From Flavivirga jejuensis (GTDB taxonomy: Bacteria; Bacteroidota; Bacteroidia; Flavobacteriales; Flavobacteriaceae), in the NCBI RefSeq assembly GCF_030540765.1, contig NZ_JAUOEL010000004.1, positions 310,001 through 374,000 on the forward strand: a stretch of 64,000 bases of DNA, written 5' to 3'. The notes beneath the pieces were generated by a model that made no database searches, had not been told where the DNA came from, and saw only the letters and a program-made list of their open reading frames with translations. Made by a program: the position numbers and the translations under genes. Of the stretch, positions 51,976 to 61,337 are shown in pieces. How positions within the stretch are numbered: position 1 is the stretch's first letter; the number at the start of each line of letters is the position of its first letter.

Positions 51976-54036
51976 TTAAGGTTTAAAAACAGGGGCATTA
52001 AACAAATACCACTTAAAACGCATCCCAATTTCAGTAAACGTAAAACCAGCAGCAGTTGCAGAAGCAATATTACTTCGAGTTCCATAGATATTTAATAAAG
52101 ATCGTTTAGAAAATCTATAACCTAACTTACCTTGTACACGGTAGGTACTTTGTTTCTCATTGTTTTCAATAAACTGAAAACCAGTAGCAGCAGTTAACTC
52201 ATAAAACCACTCTTTAGGTTTGGTAATGGCTTCATTTTTAATCAGGTTTATAAAAACTTCGGTGGCATTAAATTTCGACGGACTAAAATAAATAGTCGGT
52301 ACCTGATTTTTAAACGTGATATATTGATAGTTAAACCCAGCCTTTAAAGATGGTTTGCTAAGTATGTTGTAATACAGGGAAGTAAACAATAAATTTCTGG
52401 AATTATCGTCACTTTGCGAGGTATAATAATACTGCGTAAACCAGCCCAAATTAAAGTTGGTACTTATATTATAATTCGCGTAAAAATTATTCATTGCGAT
52501 TTCTAAATCCAACAGATCCGCATTAAAGCTCTGAATCTCCCGTTTATAACCAATGTCTAATACCTGTAATTTAAAAGGCTTGATATTAAAAACGATATCG
52601 GTTAGTAATTGGGTGTAATCATCAGATTCAGCTTTGGCTACCGTTATACCTGCACTACCTTTAAAGGTGATATTTGGTAACAGCTGGTAAGCCAATCCAA
52701 ATAAGATATTGTTTGAGGTCGCTTTGTTATTGGTAACCGAGTTACTTGTGGTTCTATAACTATAATTAGCGAGCCATTTAAACTTCGTGGATGTTGGAAA
52801 TTCTAACTGTGTTTGAACAGAAAATGCTTCATTATCACCATTATCAAAGGTATAAGACGCTTTCGTTTTTAAAAAAGGGGTGAAGCTTGTATTCAAGTCC
52901 TTTATAAAATTAATAGCATCTTTTTGATTATCATAGAATTTTAAAGTGTTTTCTGCAGATGTATAAGCGTTATTATAGCGTCCTAAAGCTTTTAAAATAT
53001 TAGCTTTTCCTAAATTCCCATCAAAAGAAGTACTATCGTTTTCTAAAATTTTATTGTAATCCACTAAACTCTTTTTAAAATCACTTTTGTAAATATTTAA
53101 GGTCGCGCGTAAGGCTAAAACCCAGTTTTTATTGGGCTGCTCTTCAATAAGAGTATCAATTAAAATTTTAGCGTTTTTATATTTTTTATTCCAAATTAAA
53201 GCCTGTATGTAACGTTCTTTGGTTTGTTGTGCAAGTGTAGTATCTGTATGGGTATTAAGCAGATTATAAGCTTGTTCACTTATGTTTAAAGCCTCTTTTT
53301 CTTTGCTGTTTAAATGTGATACTAAAGCCAAACCATTTAAAGCTATGATTTTGTTTTCTGGATTTTTAGCTATTTTGTTATAAGTTTCCTGGGCTTTTTC
53401 TAAGTCATTCGAAATTAAATACAAATTAGCAAGATTAAGCAGGGTATCTTTATCATTATCAAAGAGGGTTAAATTTTCTTTTAAAAGTCTTTCGGCTTCT
53501 GCATAATTTTTTTGTTGTTGGTTTTGGTAGGCATGGCCTAAATAGATATATTTTTTTGAAGTTAAAGCATTTGGATTTCCAGAAGACACTTCCAGGGCTT
53601 TATTTACATAAATTAATGCTTTATCATATATTTTAAGATTCGATAGGGTATTGGCATATCCTAAAAGCGCTGGAAAACTTTGGTCATTTTCTTTAATTAA
53701 TCCTTCATAAAATGTTTTGGCTGTATTGTAATTCTTATTCCAAAGTAAAGATTCGGCATAATTTAACTTGACTTCAAAATCTTTAGGATATGTACGCAGT
53801 AGTTCGGTGAAAATAACAACCGCTTTTTCAGCACTCCCATTTAAACCTATAGCACGCCCATAGCACAATTTGGCTGTTTTATTATCTGAATATTTCTTTA
53901 AAACGGTTTCAAAAAAAGACTCGGCGGCAGCATACTTTCCAGTTTCTAAATAGGTAAAGCCTTCTTGCATATTTTGTGAATACACAAAACCTGTTATAAA
54001 AAGCAGAAGTAATCTTATTTGAATTTTATAGGGCAT
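51976..54036 (-). CDS. TPR / YaiO-like outer-membrane protein of an exopolysaccharide locus
   Basis: 686 residues from the ATG at 54036 (MPYKIQIRLLLLFITGFVYSQN is a good signal peptide; an ATG 24 bp upstream is less likely). Residues 25-390 are about ten tetratricopeptide repeats (AESFFETVLKKYSDN, AKTFYEGLIKENDQSFPALLG). Residues 395-686 form an outer-membrane beta-barrel of the YaiO kind, ending MRFKWYLF. The layout resembles the BcsC/PgaA type of polysaccharide exporters. It sits divergently from STAS and glycosyltransferase genes, so export or organisation of the polymer is likely. Three degenerate pieces of its 3' end lie 2-13 kb to the left. Confidence 0.85.
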   Translation of the reverse strand: MPYKIQIRLLLLFITGFVYSQNMQEGFTYLETGKYAAAESFFETVLKKYSDNKTAKLCYGRAIGLNGSAEKAVVIFTELLRTYPKDFEVKLNYAESLLWNKNYNTAKTFYEGLIKENDQSFPALLGYANTLSNLKIYDKALIYVNKALEVSSGNPNALTSKKYIYLGHAYQNQQQKNYAEAERLLKENLTLFDNDKDTLLNLANLYLISNDLEKAQETYNKIAKNPENKIIALNGLALVSHLNSKEKEALNISEQAYNLLNTHTDTTLAQQTKERYIQALIWNKKYKNAKILIDTLIEEQPNKNWVLALRATLNIYKSDFKKSLVDYNKILENDSTSFDGNLGKANILKALGRYNNAYTSAENTLKFYDNQKDAINFIKDLNTSFTPFLKTKASYTFDNGDNEAFSVQTQLEFPTSTKFKWLANYSYRTTSNSVTNNKATSNNILFGLAYQLLPNITFKGSAGITVAKAESDDYTQLLTDIVFNIKPFKLQVLDIGYKREIQSFNADLLDLEIAMNNFYANYNISTNFNLGWFTQYYYTSQSDDNSRNLLFTSLYYNILSKPSLKAGFNYQYITFKNQVPTIYFSPSKFNATEVFINLIKNEAITKPKEWFYELTAATGFQFIENNEKQSTYRVQGKLGYRFSKRSLLNIYGTRSNIASATAAGFTFTEIGMRFKWYLFNAPVFKP

Positions 54037-54191
54037 ATCGTACGTTTTTAATAATTGCACAAGTTAAGCATAAGAATTGAATCATTCACCTACATTAATC
54101 TGTATTTGAACGAAATTTAATGCATATTTATTGATTCTTAGAAGATATTTGTATCAGAAACAAACCGCATTAACATTTAAAACTTAGAATT

Positions 54192-54470
54192 ATGGCACTT
54201 AAAATTACATACAAGAAAGGAATATTTGTAACCGAGGGAACTATTAATGCGATGACAGCTTTAAACTTTAAAAATCATATAGAAGCTGCTATACGAGATC
54301 TTGAGGATTTAGTTATTAATATTGAAAATGTCACTGAAATTGATACTAGCGGTATGGAAGCATTACGATCTATATATGCAAGTGCCATAGCTTGTGACAA
54401 AAAATTTTATGTTGTAGGAACAGGATGCAAAGAAGTTTACGACGATTTGTATTTAAGTAGCGTTGCCTAA
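54192..54470 (+). CDS. STAS-domain protein (anti-sigma-factor-antagonist type)
   Basis: 92 residues comprising one STAS domain: KGIFVTEGTINAMTALNFKNHIE, LVINIENVTEIDTSGMEALRSIY. The serine in DTSGM is the position phosphorylated in SpoIIAA-type proteins. Closely related to the STAS protein at 56193, down to the C-terminal GTGCKEVYDDL. It lies 110 bp before a GT4 gene, which suggests a partner-switch control of polymer synthesis. Confidence 0.92.
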   Translation: MALKITYKKGIFVTEGTINAMTALNFKNHIEAAIRDLEDLVINIENVTEIDTSGMEALRSIYASAIACDKKFYVVGTGCKEVYDDLYLSSVA

Positions 54471-54579
54471 TCTAAAACAAATTACCAGTCGTCTATAGCA
54501 AATGTTATCCCGCCCATAACCAACCAGTTTTAGGATTTTAAATCCTGAAATTTACACTATAACTAAAAAATAAGTCATT

Positions 54580-55797
54580 ATGAAACTAGCAATCGTAACA
54601 GCATACCCACCAAGTAAAGTCACATTAAATGAATATGCATACCATTTAGTAAAACACTTTAGACAACGGGAAGATCTTACCGAAATTGTTTTATTAACCG
54701 ATAAAACAGCGGGTGAAAAAGATATAGAATTTGTAGAAGCAGGTTGTAAAGTTACCGTTAAAGAATGCTGGTCATTTAATAGTTATACAAATATTATAAA
54801 AGTAACTCAGGCTATTAACCAAACACAACCTGATGCTGTATTATTCAATTTACAGTTTATGAAGTTTGGAGATAAAAAAGTAGCTGCAGCTTTAGGTTTA
54901 ATGTTACCATTGGTTTGTAAACTAAAAAAGATTCCGACAATAGCTTTATTACACAATATACTAGAGGAAGTCGATTTAGAAAGTGCTGGTTTTACATCAA
55001 ATAAAATTAAGCAAAAGATATATGGATTTATAGGATCTACTTTAACCAGATTAGTTCTTCAGGCCGATGTGGTAGCGGTCACCATGCAAAAGTATGTGGC
55101 TATTTTAGAAGAAAAATATAAGGCTAAAAATGTAAAATTAATACCGCATGGTACGTTTGAAATTTTTGAAGAACCAAGTTTTGATATCCCGTTACAACCT
55201 TTTAAAGTAATGACTTTTGGAAAGTTTGGAACTTACAAAAAAGTAGAATGTATGATTGAAGCTGTAGAGAAGATTAGAGAATTTTCAAATTTAAATATAG
55301 AAGTAGTCATAGCAGGAACCGATAACCCAAATACACCAGGCTATTTAGAGTCTGTAAAAAAGGCTTATAGCCATGTAGAAGAGGTAACCTTTACAGGTTA
55401 TGTAGAAGAAAAGGATGTCCCCAAATTGTTCAAAGAGAGTGCGCTTGTGGTATTTCCTTATACATCTACAACAGGAAGCTCTGGTGTTTTACATCAAGCG
55501 GGGAGCTATGGTAAAGCGGTGGTGATGCCTAACTTAGGAGATTTAGCACTTTTGGTACAAGAAGAAGGGTATAGGGGTGAGTTTTTCGAGCCAACGAGTG
55601 TGTGCAGTTTAGCCTTAGCCATTCAAAAAATACTTGAGAACAATGCCTATAGAATAGAATTAGAACGAGCGAATTATAAAGCGGCTTCAGCGTATCCTAT
55701 GTCTAGAATAAGTAATATGTACTTAAACACATTTCAAAGTATCATTTTAAAAAAGAAAAAAGAAACCTTACAAGAGGAACAAATTATATCAATTTGA
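54580..55797 (+). CDS. GT4-like glycosyltransferase, copy 1
   Basis: 405 residues with a GT-B fold: N-terminal half from MKLAIVTAYPPSKVTLNEYA, C-terminal half with VMTFGKFGTYKKVECMIEAV, ITYTGYVEEKDVPKLFKES and VVFPYTSTTGSSGVLHQAGSYGKAVV, the donor-binding region. No signal or membrane helix. The protein at 59528 is nearly the same; the two may act at successive steps or be redundant. It is placed among STAS proteins and a REC-GT2 fusion. Probably transfers a sugar during assembly of the polymer repeat unit in the cytoplasm. Confidence 0.9.
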   Translation: MKLAIVTAYPPSKVTLNEYAYHLVKHFRQREDLTEIVLLTDKTAGEKDIEFVEAGCKVTVKECWSFNSYTNIIKVTQAINQTQPDAVLFNLQFMKFGDKKVAAALGLMLPLVCKLKKIPTIALLHNILEEVDLESAGFTSNKIKQKIYGFIGSTLTRLVLQADVVAVTMQKYVAILEEKYKAKNVKLIPHGTFEIFEEPSFDIPLQPFKVMTFGKFGTYKKVECMIEAVEKIREFSNLNIEVVIAGTDNPNTPGYLESVKKAYSHVEEVTFTGYVEEKDVPKLFKESALVVFPYTSTTGSSGVLHQAGSYGKAVVMPNLGDLALLVQEEGYRGEFFEPTSVCSLALAIQKILENNAYRIELERANYKAASAYPMSRISNMYLNTFQSIILKKKKETLQEEQIISI

Positions 55798-55827
55798 GTG
55801 CAAAATGTCATATTACAGGCGTTTAAG

Positions 55828-56136
55828 CTATTTGAAATCGTAATCATTTCTAAAAACAGAAATTAGGTTCGCCTTATTAAATTGATCGTGAATTCTTTTA
55901 TTTTCATTACCAAGAACAAAAAGTGTTTTACCTCTTCTTTTGGCTTTGCTGGCAATAAATCTCATAACGTTTATAGCAGTTTCATCAACCTGTTTTACAT
56001 GTTCAAGGCATATTACTATTTCGTAATATCTATCTAATAATCTATTAAAATAAGTGGCTACCCGATTGGTATGTTCGTTAACGAAATCGCCATGTATTTC
56101 AAAAACACCTTTGTTATTTATTATTTCAAGATTCAT
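55828..56136 (-). CDS. STAS-domain protein
   Basis: 102 residues from the ATG at 56136 (MNLEIINNKGVFEIHGDFVN); a longer frame begins at 56196 but its first 20 residues overlap the upstream gene's end and add nothing to the domain. STAS features: IVICLEHVKQVDETAINVMRFI, with DETA replacing the usual D-x-S-G, so the phosphorylatable serine is missing. It may therefore act as a constitutive partner. Same strand as the STAS gene at 56193, with their ends adjacent. Confidence 0.85.
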   Translation of the reverse strand: MNLEIINNKGVFEIHGDFVNEHTNRVATYFNRLLDRYYEIVICLEHVKQVDETAINVMRFIASKAKRRGKTLFVLGNENKRIHDQFNKANLISVFRNDYDFK

Positions 56137-56192
56137 AATAGTAGGTTTTGGGGTATTAATAATTATACTGTACTGTATTTGTAAGTCTAATT

Positions 56193-56468
56193 TCAATGCA
56201 GAAATGATATAAGATCATCATAGACCTCTTTACAACCCGTACCAAGAATATGAAATGGTTTATTATTAGATAATGCGTTGTTGTAAAGTGTTCTTAAAGC
56301 TTGCATGCCACTAGCATCAATTTCTGTGACGTTTTCAATATCAATAGTTAATGCTTTCTGGAGATTTAATATAGATTCTAAATGATCTTGAAAATATAAA
56401 GCAGTAGAAGCGTTTATAGTTCCTTCTATTAAAGATGTTCCGTTTTGATTTGTAATTTTAAATGCCAT
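56193..56468 (-). CDS. STAS-domain protein
   Basis: 91 residues, one STAS domain (GTSLIEGTINASTALYFQDHLE, LTIDIENVTEIDASGMQALR). The switch serine is in DASGM. A paralogue of the protein at 54192. It is followed by the serine-less STAS gene, so a pair of switchable and non-switchable STAS proteins is encoded together. Confidence 0.92.
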   Translation of the reverse strand: MAFKITNQNGTSLIEGTINASTALYFQDHLESILNLQKALTIDIENVTEIDASGMQALRTLYNNALSNNKPFHILGTGCKEVYDDLISFLH

Positions 56469-56770
56469 AATTTCTGTTTTTTAAGTATTAGTATTTAAAA
56501 AGATCCTTTTTTTGTTCCATTATTTATTGATCCCAAAATGGTTTTGAGTGTTTTATACCAGAGAAGCCCTTCTATGACTTCCTTTTGGTATTTAGAAACT
56601 GTTTAAATTTTATCCTTTAGTTTATTTTGTAGTTTTAAGCCTTCATTCTGAAGCAAAATTTCTTTAAAAAGCGATGCTATTCGCTTTTATTTAGCCTTGA
56701 TCGAGAACGTAATCCACCCAAACCAATTCCAAAAACAAAACTTAAACTGTTTTTTATACTTATTGTGGAA
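56469..56770. other. intergenic stretch between STAS and REC-GT2 genes
   Basis: No gene seen. AT-rich; it contains the promoter of the STAS pair and the end of the REC-GT2 gene. No clear hairpin with a T tail found. Confidence 0.35.
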
Positions 56771-57904
56771 TTACCTATAATACACAGCTATTTGTCCAAG
56801 TTGGCCAACAATTTTTATAGAGTCCTTCATAGACAATTTAGAGCCATCGGCATGAATCCATCTTTTAAGGGGTTGTTCGCAGATATAAGAAATGGCTTTT
56901 TTCTTTCCGTAATGTTTTCGCATTCTTATAAAGATTTCAACATCAAAGAGCCAACGCGTAATAAACTTATCTTTAAACATATGTTTTGTAATGTCTTTAT
57001 CCATAATTTTTGCACCACATTGGGTATCATTAAAAGGCATTCCTAAAATAGTTCTTATAATAAGGTTTATAGTTTTACTAATTATTTTACGAGCAGATTC
57101 TTTGGTAATATCAGCGCCCATTCTACTCATCCTGGAACCGCTAATAATTTTAAAATCGGAAGTTTCTATGGTTTTAACCAGATCATCAAAATCTCTGAAA
57201 TCAGTAGATAAATCGGCATCTAAATAACCTATATAATCCAATTGTTCATCTTTTGCCAAGTGTAAAATACCTTGTCTTACAGCTTCACCTTTTCCGCCAT
57301 TTTTTTCGCAGTTAAACACGCTAATATTAGCTTCTCTGTTCTTACATAAGTCATTTAAAACCTCTAAGGTATTATCTGTACTACCATCGTTTACAAAACA
57401 TAAATGATAGCCTAAGTTACTATCAACAAAATCGAAAAACTCCTTGCTTAATAGTCTTTTCTCTTCATTATAACACGGTATAACAACACCAACACAGCGT
57501 TTTTGAAGCATCTTGGCTTTTTTGTTTTCAGATTTATCAGTTTTTATTCCGAATATTCTGGAGATTCTAACCGTTACTTCGCTAAGAGATACAGGTTTTT
57601 TCATGTAATCATCAATCCCTAAATCAAATCCATCAATGATGGTATCTTCATCTGTATTTCCAGAAAGCACCAAAATTTTGGTCTTGGACTTTTTTTCTAT
57701 TCTAATCGTTTTTACCACATCTAATCCAGACATACCTTCCATATTTATATCTACTATAACGATGTCTGGTTTATAGGTGTCAAAAAGTTCCAAACCTTCT
57801 TTACCATTTTTGGCACATTTTATATCATAGCCTAAATCGGTTAAATGTTTTTCCAGTGATAATAGTATTAATTGTTGGTCATCTATTGCTAAAATTTTTA
57901 TCAT
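56771..57904 (-). CDS. response-regulator receiver fused to GT2 glycosyltransferase
   Basis: 377 residues. Residues 1-120 form a receiver domain with D8-D9, phospho-acceptor D52 (IVIVDINMEGMSG) and switch lysine K103 (YMKKPVS). Residues 137-365 are a GT2 glycosyltransferase of the dolichyl-phosphate-mannose/glucose type: VGVVIPCYNEEKRL, FVNDGSTDNT, YLDADLSTDF, SGSRMSRMGAD, FNDTQCGAKI and FDVEIFIRM. No membrane helices. Phosphorylation would thus regulate sugar transfer onto a lipid carrier or polymer directly. No kinase is encoded next to it. It faces away from the flippase gene at 58242. Confidence 0.93.
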   Translation of the reverse strand: MIKILAIDDQQLILLSLEKHLTDLGYDIKCAKNGKEGLELFDTYKPDIVIVDINMEGMSGLDVVKTIRIEKKSKTKILVLSGNTDEDTIIDGFDLGIDDYMKKPVSLSEVTVRISRIFGIKTDKSENKKAKMLQKRCVGVVIPCYNEEKRLLSKEFFDFVDSNLGYHLCFVNDGSTDNTLEVLNDLCKNREANISVFNCEKNGGKGEAVRQGILHLAKDEQLDYIGYLDADLSTDFRDFDDLVKTIETSDFKIISGSRMSRMGADITKESARKIISKTINLIIRTILGMPFNDTQCGAKIMDKDITKHMFKDKFITRWLFDVEIFIRMRKHYGKKKAISYICEQPLKRWIHADGSKLSMKDSIKIVGQLGQIAVYYR

Positions 57905-58241
57905 AACATGAGTGTTTTTTGGGCTGATTTTTACTTATTTATTTTTTTAAAAACAAGCTAATAATACAAGTTGGTTAGGTTTAATTTGTAGTAAATATAT
58001 TATTTTTTTTGAAAGAAATATAATAATTTTAATAAAAAAAACAAGATAAAGTGTTATATTTATCCGATGTAATGCTTGTTTTTGTGAGATAATACAGCTT
58101 GTAAGTGTGTTTTTGAAATCGTAGTTAAAGCCTTACTGTTATTAGATTGAATAGTATAAAAAATGTCATTTTTTAACAAAATATTCTGGTCAGATTTAAT
58201 CTGAAAATTATATAGACAATAATTTTATTAATTAGTAACCA
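57905..58241. other. divergent control region of REC-GT2 and flippase genes
   Basis: No gene seen. Very AT-rich. Both promoters must lie here; a palindromic operator was not identified. Confidence 0.35.
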
Positions 58242-59486
58242 ATGCAAATAAAATCGTTTATTTTATCAAAAAAAGTTAACCCAGAGCAACTATTTATGCT
58301 AAGCGTATTAATAGTTAATGGCGGGAATTATTTATATAATTTAATTCTTGGACGACTTTTAGGTCCAACAGAGTTTGCAGATGCAGCTGTATTGGTTACA
58401 TTTTTACTTGTATTATCATTTATAGCCATGACGTTTCAATTAGCAACAGCAAAATTTTCTGTGCTTTTTGAATCGAACTTGTTTACAAGCTTTATTCTTA
58501 GGGTTTATAAAAATGCTGTTTTAATTGGTATACTTTTAGGTCTTACTATTATAATATGTGCACCTCAGTTACAAACCTTATTTAATACATCAACGTCTCT
58601 AATGTTCGTCATATTTGGTGTTGGGGTTCCTTTTTATTTTTTGATGAGTGTTAATAGAGGGATCTTTCAAGGAAAAAAAGAGTTAAAATCGCTTTCTGTT
58701 ACGTACCAAGCAGAAATGCTTAGTAGACTTATAATAACCTTAATTTTAATTTTCACATTATCTAGTATAGCATATTCTACACTCATAGCATTAGGTATTT
58801 CAATATCCTTTCTATTTGGTTTAATACCCTTTAGGTATAAAAGTATTTCATTTGAAACAAAAGCCGTTATTGATAAAGCAGCACTTAAATCAATAAGAAG
58901 CTTTTTTTTACTAACCGCATTTTATGAGCTCACCCAAATTATCATTAATAACAGTGATATCTTATTGGTTAAGCACTATTTTGAACCTTATGAAGCTGGG
59001 TTGTATGCTTCGTTAGCGCTCATTGGTCGTATTGTGTATTTTGTTGCCTGGATGTTTGTGATGCTTTTATTACCAAAGGTTGTACAACTAAAAAAGGAGA
59101 ATAAAAACACATCAAAAGTGCTGTTTAATTATGTACTATATATAAGTATTATTTCTTTGACCATAGTGCTAGGTTGTTTTTTATTTCCAGAAACAATTAT
59201 TACCATTCTTTTTGGAGATAGCTATATATCGATGGCTCATTTACTTTGGAAGTATGCATTAGCAACCTCCATGTTTGCAATATCAAACATATTTGCCTAC
59301 TACTATTTGTCTTTAGATAGATATTTACCAGTCATTATATCTGGAGTATTTGGAATGTTACAAATGGGATTAGTCATATTTTTTCATGAAAGCTTAGAAC
59401 AAGTCGTTTATATGCAAATTATAGCGATGGTTTTATTGCTATTAATACAGCTTGCGTTTTACAAGTTTGATTATAAAAACAAGTAA
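58242..59486 (+). CDS. polysaccharide flippase / export protein (MOP superfamily)
   Basis: 414 residues with about twelve membrane segments. The N-terminal signature NGGNYLYNLILGRLLGPTEFADAA is that of Wzx-type flippases and polysaccharide-biosynthesis proteins; IIINNSDILLVKHYFEPYEAGLYASLALIGRIVYF is the typical mid-protein segment. It should flip lipid-linked repeat units across the inner membrane. Followed 41 bp later by the second GT4 gene. Confidence 0.9.
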   Translation: MQIKSFILSKKVNPEQLFMLSVLIVNGGNYLYNLILGRLLGPTEFADAAVLVTFLLVLSFIAMTFQLATAKFSVLFESNLFTSFILRVYKNAVLIGILLGLTIIICAPQLQTLFNTSTSLMFVIFGVGVPFYFLMSVNRGIFQGKKELKSLSVTYQAEMLSRLIITLILIFTLSSIAYSTLIALGISISFLFGLIPFRYKSISFETKAVIDKAALKSIRSFFLLTAFYELTQIIINNSDILLVKHYFEPYEAGLYASLALIGRIVYFVAWMFVMLLLPKVVQLKKENKNTSKVLFNYVLYISIISLTIVLGCFLFPETIITILFGDSYISMAHLLWKYALATSMFAISNIFAYYYLSLDRYLPVIISGVFGMLQMGLVIFFHESLEQVVYMQIIAMVLLLLIQLAFYKFDYKNK

Positions 59487-59527
59487 CCCTTAATTTAATA
59501 AGTATAATAATTTAACCAACCAATATT

Positions 59528-60733
59528 ATGAAATTAGCAATTGTTACAGCATACCCACCAAGTAAAGTTACATTAAATGAATATGCATATCATTTAGTAA
59601 AACACTTTAGACAGAGAGACTCATTAACAGAAATTGTTTTATTAACAGACAAAACCGAAGGTGAAAAAGATTTACAATTTGTAGAAGCAGGTTGTAAAAT
59701 AACCGTTGAAGAATGTTGGTCATTTAATAGTTATATGAATATTATAAGTGTGACCAAAGCCATTAATAAAACACAACCTGATGCTATATTATTTAATTTA
59801 CAGTTTATGAAGTTTGGAGATAAAAAGATTGCTGCCGCTTTGGGACTAATGTTACCTTGGGTTTGTAAACTAAAAAAGATCCCGACAATAGCTTTATTAC
59901 ACAATATATTAGAAGAAGTCGATTTAGAAAGTGCAGGTTTTACATCGAATAAAATTATGCAAAAGATATATGGATTTATAGGATCGACTTTAACAAGATT
60001 AATTCTTCAGGCAGATGTCGTTGCTGTTACCATGCAAAAATATGTAGATATTTTAGAAACAAAATATAAAACTAATAATGTTAAGTTGATACCGCATGGG
60101 ACGTTTGAAATTCCCGAAAAACCAGATTCTAAAATAGCAACAGATCCTATGCAAATTATGACCTTTGGAAAATTTGGTACCTATAAAAAAGTAGAGGGCA
60201 TGATTGAAGCGGTCGAAAAAGTAAGACAATTTACAGGATTAGATTTAGAGGCTGTGATTGCAGGAAACGATAACCCCAATGTACCAGGATATTTAGAAAA
60301 AGTTCAAGCCGATTATAAACATATAAAACAAGTACGTTTTACAGGTTATGTTGAAGAAAGTGACGTTCCCGTGTTATTTAATGAAAGTGCCGTTGTTGTA
60401 TTTCCATATACATCTACAACAGGTAGTTCTGGTGTATTACATCAAGCAGGTAGTTACGGTAAGGCAGTTATTATGCCCGATTTAGGAGATTTAGCTTTAC
60501 TTGTTAAAGATGAAGGCTATCAAGGTGAATTTTTTGAACCTACCTCTGTGGATAGTTTAGCAAAAGCGATTGAAAAAATTGTGACAGACGACGATTATAG
60601 AAAAGAATTAGGACATGCCAATTATAAAGCTGCAACGGCATACCCCATGTCTAAAATCACAGAAATTTATTTAGATACGTTTAAAGAGATAAATAATAGA
60701 CATACTAAAAAAGTCATACTGTCTAAAAGTTGA
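59528..60733 (+). CDS. GT4-like glycosyltransferase, copy 2
   Basis: 401 residues. Colinear with the protein at 54580 and identical over its first 27 residues; differences gather in the middle (HGTFEIPEKPDSKIATDPMQ) and the C-terminus. It has the same GT-B features (IMTFGKFGTYKKVEGMIEAV, FPYTSTTGSSGVLHQAGSYGKAV). The leader sequences (TTATGAAA, then the first codons) are also conserved. In an operon with the flippase. Two similar transferases might add two consecutive identical sugars. Confidence 0.9.
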   Translation: MKLAIVTAYPPSKVTLNEYAYHLVKHFRQRDSLTEIVLLTDKTEGEKDLQFVEAGCKITVEECWSFNSYMNIISVTKAINKTQPDAILFNLQFMKFGDKKIAAALGLMLPWVCKLKKIPTIALLHNILEEVDLESAGFTSNKIMQKIYGFIGSTLTRLILQADVVAVTMQKYVDILETKYKTNNVKLIPHGTFEIPEKPDSKIATDPMQIMTFGKFGTYKKVEGMIEAVEKVRQFTGLDLEAVIAGNDNPNVPGYLEKVQADYKHIKQVRFTGYVEESDVPVLFNESAVVVFPYTSTTGSSGVLHQAGSYGKAVIMPDLGDLALLVKDEGYQGEFFEPTSVDSLAKAIEKIVTDDDYRKELGHANYKAATAYPMSKITEIYLDTFKEINNRHTKKVILSKS

Positions 60734-61118
60734 TATGGATTGCATGAATTTTTAAAAGGTGTTTAAAATAACTAAAACTAAAAACCCTTGTTATTAATAG
60801 TAGTTTCGAGTCTATTAAAAGCGATCTAGATTTGTAAGTATTATTGTATGTTTTGGAGGGTATATAATATGAGTGTATACGTTAGTGTGTGTATCTGTAC
60901 GTTGTAGGTTATTATGCCCCGTCCTGAATAAAGGCTACATAATTTCAAACATTATGTACAAAAATGACAAAATAATCAGACAGACGGTATTCAGACCCTT
61001 TTAAACTGAAAATTTTAGACGAACTTATTACAGTTCTGTACATCAGTTTCTTTCGAAATAATCACTCAAGCGACTGAATGAAACTCTTTTCGTATATTTG
61101 TTTTATTAAAAAAAGATT
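60734..61118. other. intergenic region with IS3 remnant
   Basis: No intact gene. The left part is AT-rich. From about 60915 an IS-end-like sequence (GCCCCGTCCTGAATAAAGG) leads into a broken transposase start at 60964. Confidence 0.5.
60964..61033 (+). pseudogene. remnant of an IS3-family transposase (OrfA start)
   Basis: From ATG 60964 the frame reads MTK-stop-SDRRYSDPFKLKILDEL, the conserved opening of IS3-type OrfA proteins in Bacteroidetes (K/SDRRYSDPFKLKILDEL-type), with the fourth codon now TAA. Homology fades after about 61033 and the rest of the transposase is gone. Confidence 0.65.
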
Positions 61119-61337
61119 ATGGATATTCAATCAACAAAAATAGAATTAATAAAGACTATTCTAGCTATAGAAAACAATGATTTTATTCAAAAAGTTGCTG
61201 AATTCATTAAGAAAGAAAAAGTTGATTTTTGGACAGAATTAAGTATTTCTGAGCAAAATGAAATCAGAGAAGGAATTAATGAACTTGATAAAGGAAAAAG
61301 AGTCTCTTATGATTCATTTTTGAAGAAAATTTCTTAA
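61119..61337 (+). CDS. antitoxin of a ParDE/RelBE-like pair
   Basis: 72 residues, acidic and helical (IELIKTILAIENNDFIQKVAEFI, LSISEQNEIREGINELDKG, VSYDSFLKKIS). This is the form of flavobacterial addiction-module antitoxins encoded just before ParE-type toxins: EINELDKG-type helix followed by SY-x-FL. Its stop overlaps the toxin start (TAATG). Confidence 0.85.
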   Translation: MDIQSTKIELIKTILAIENNDFIQKVAEFIKKEKVDFWTELSISEQNEIREGINELDKGKRVSYDSFLKKIS

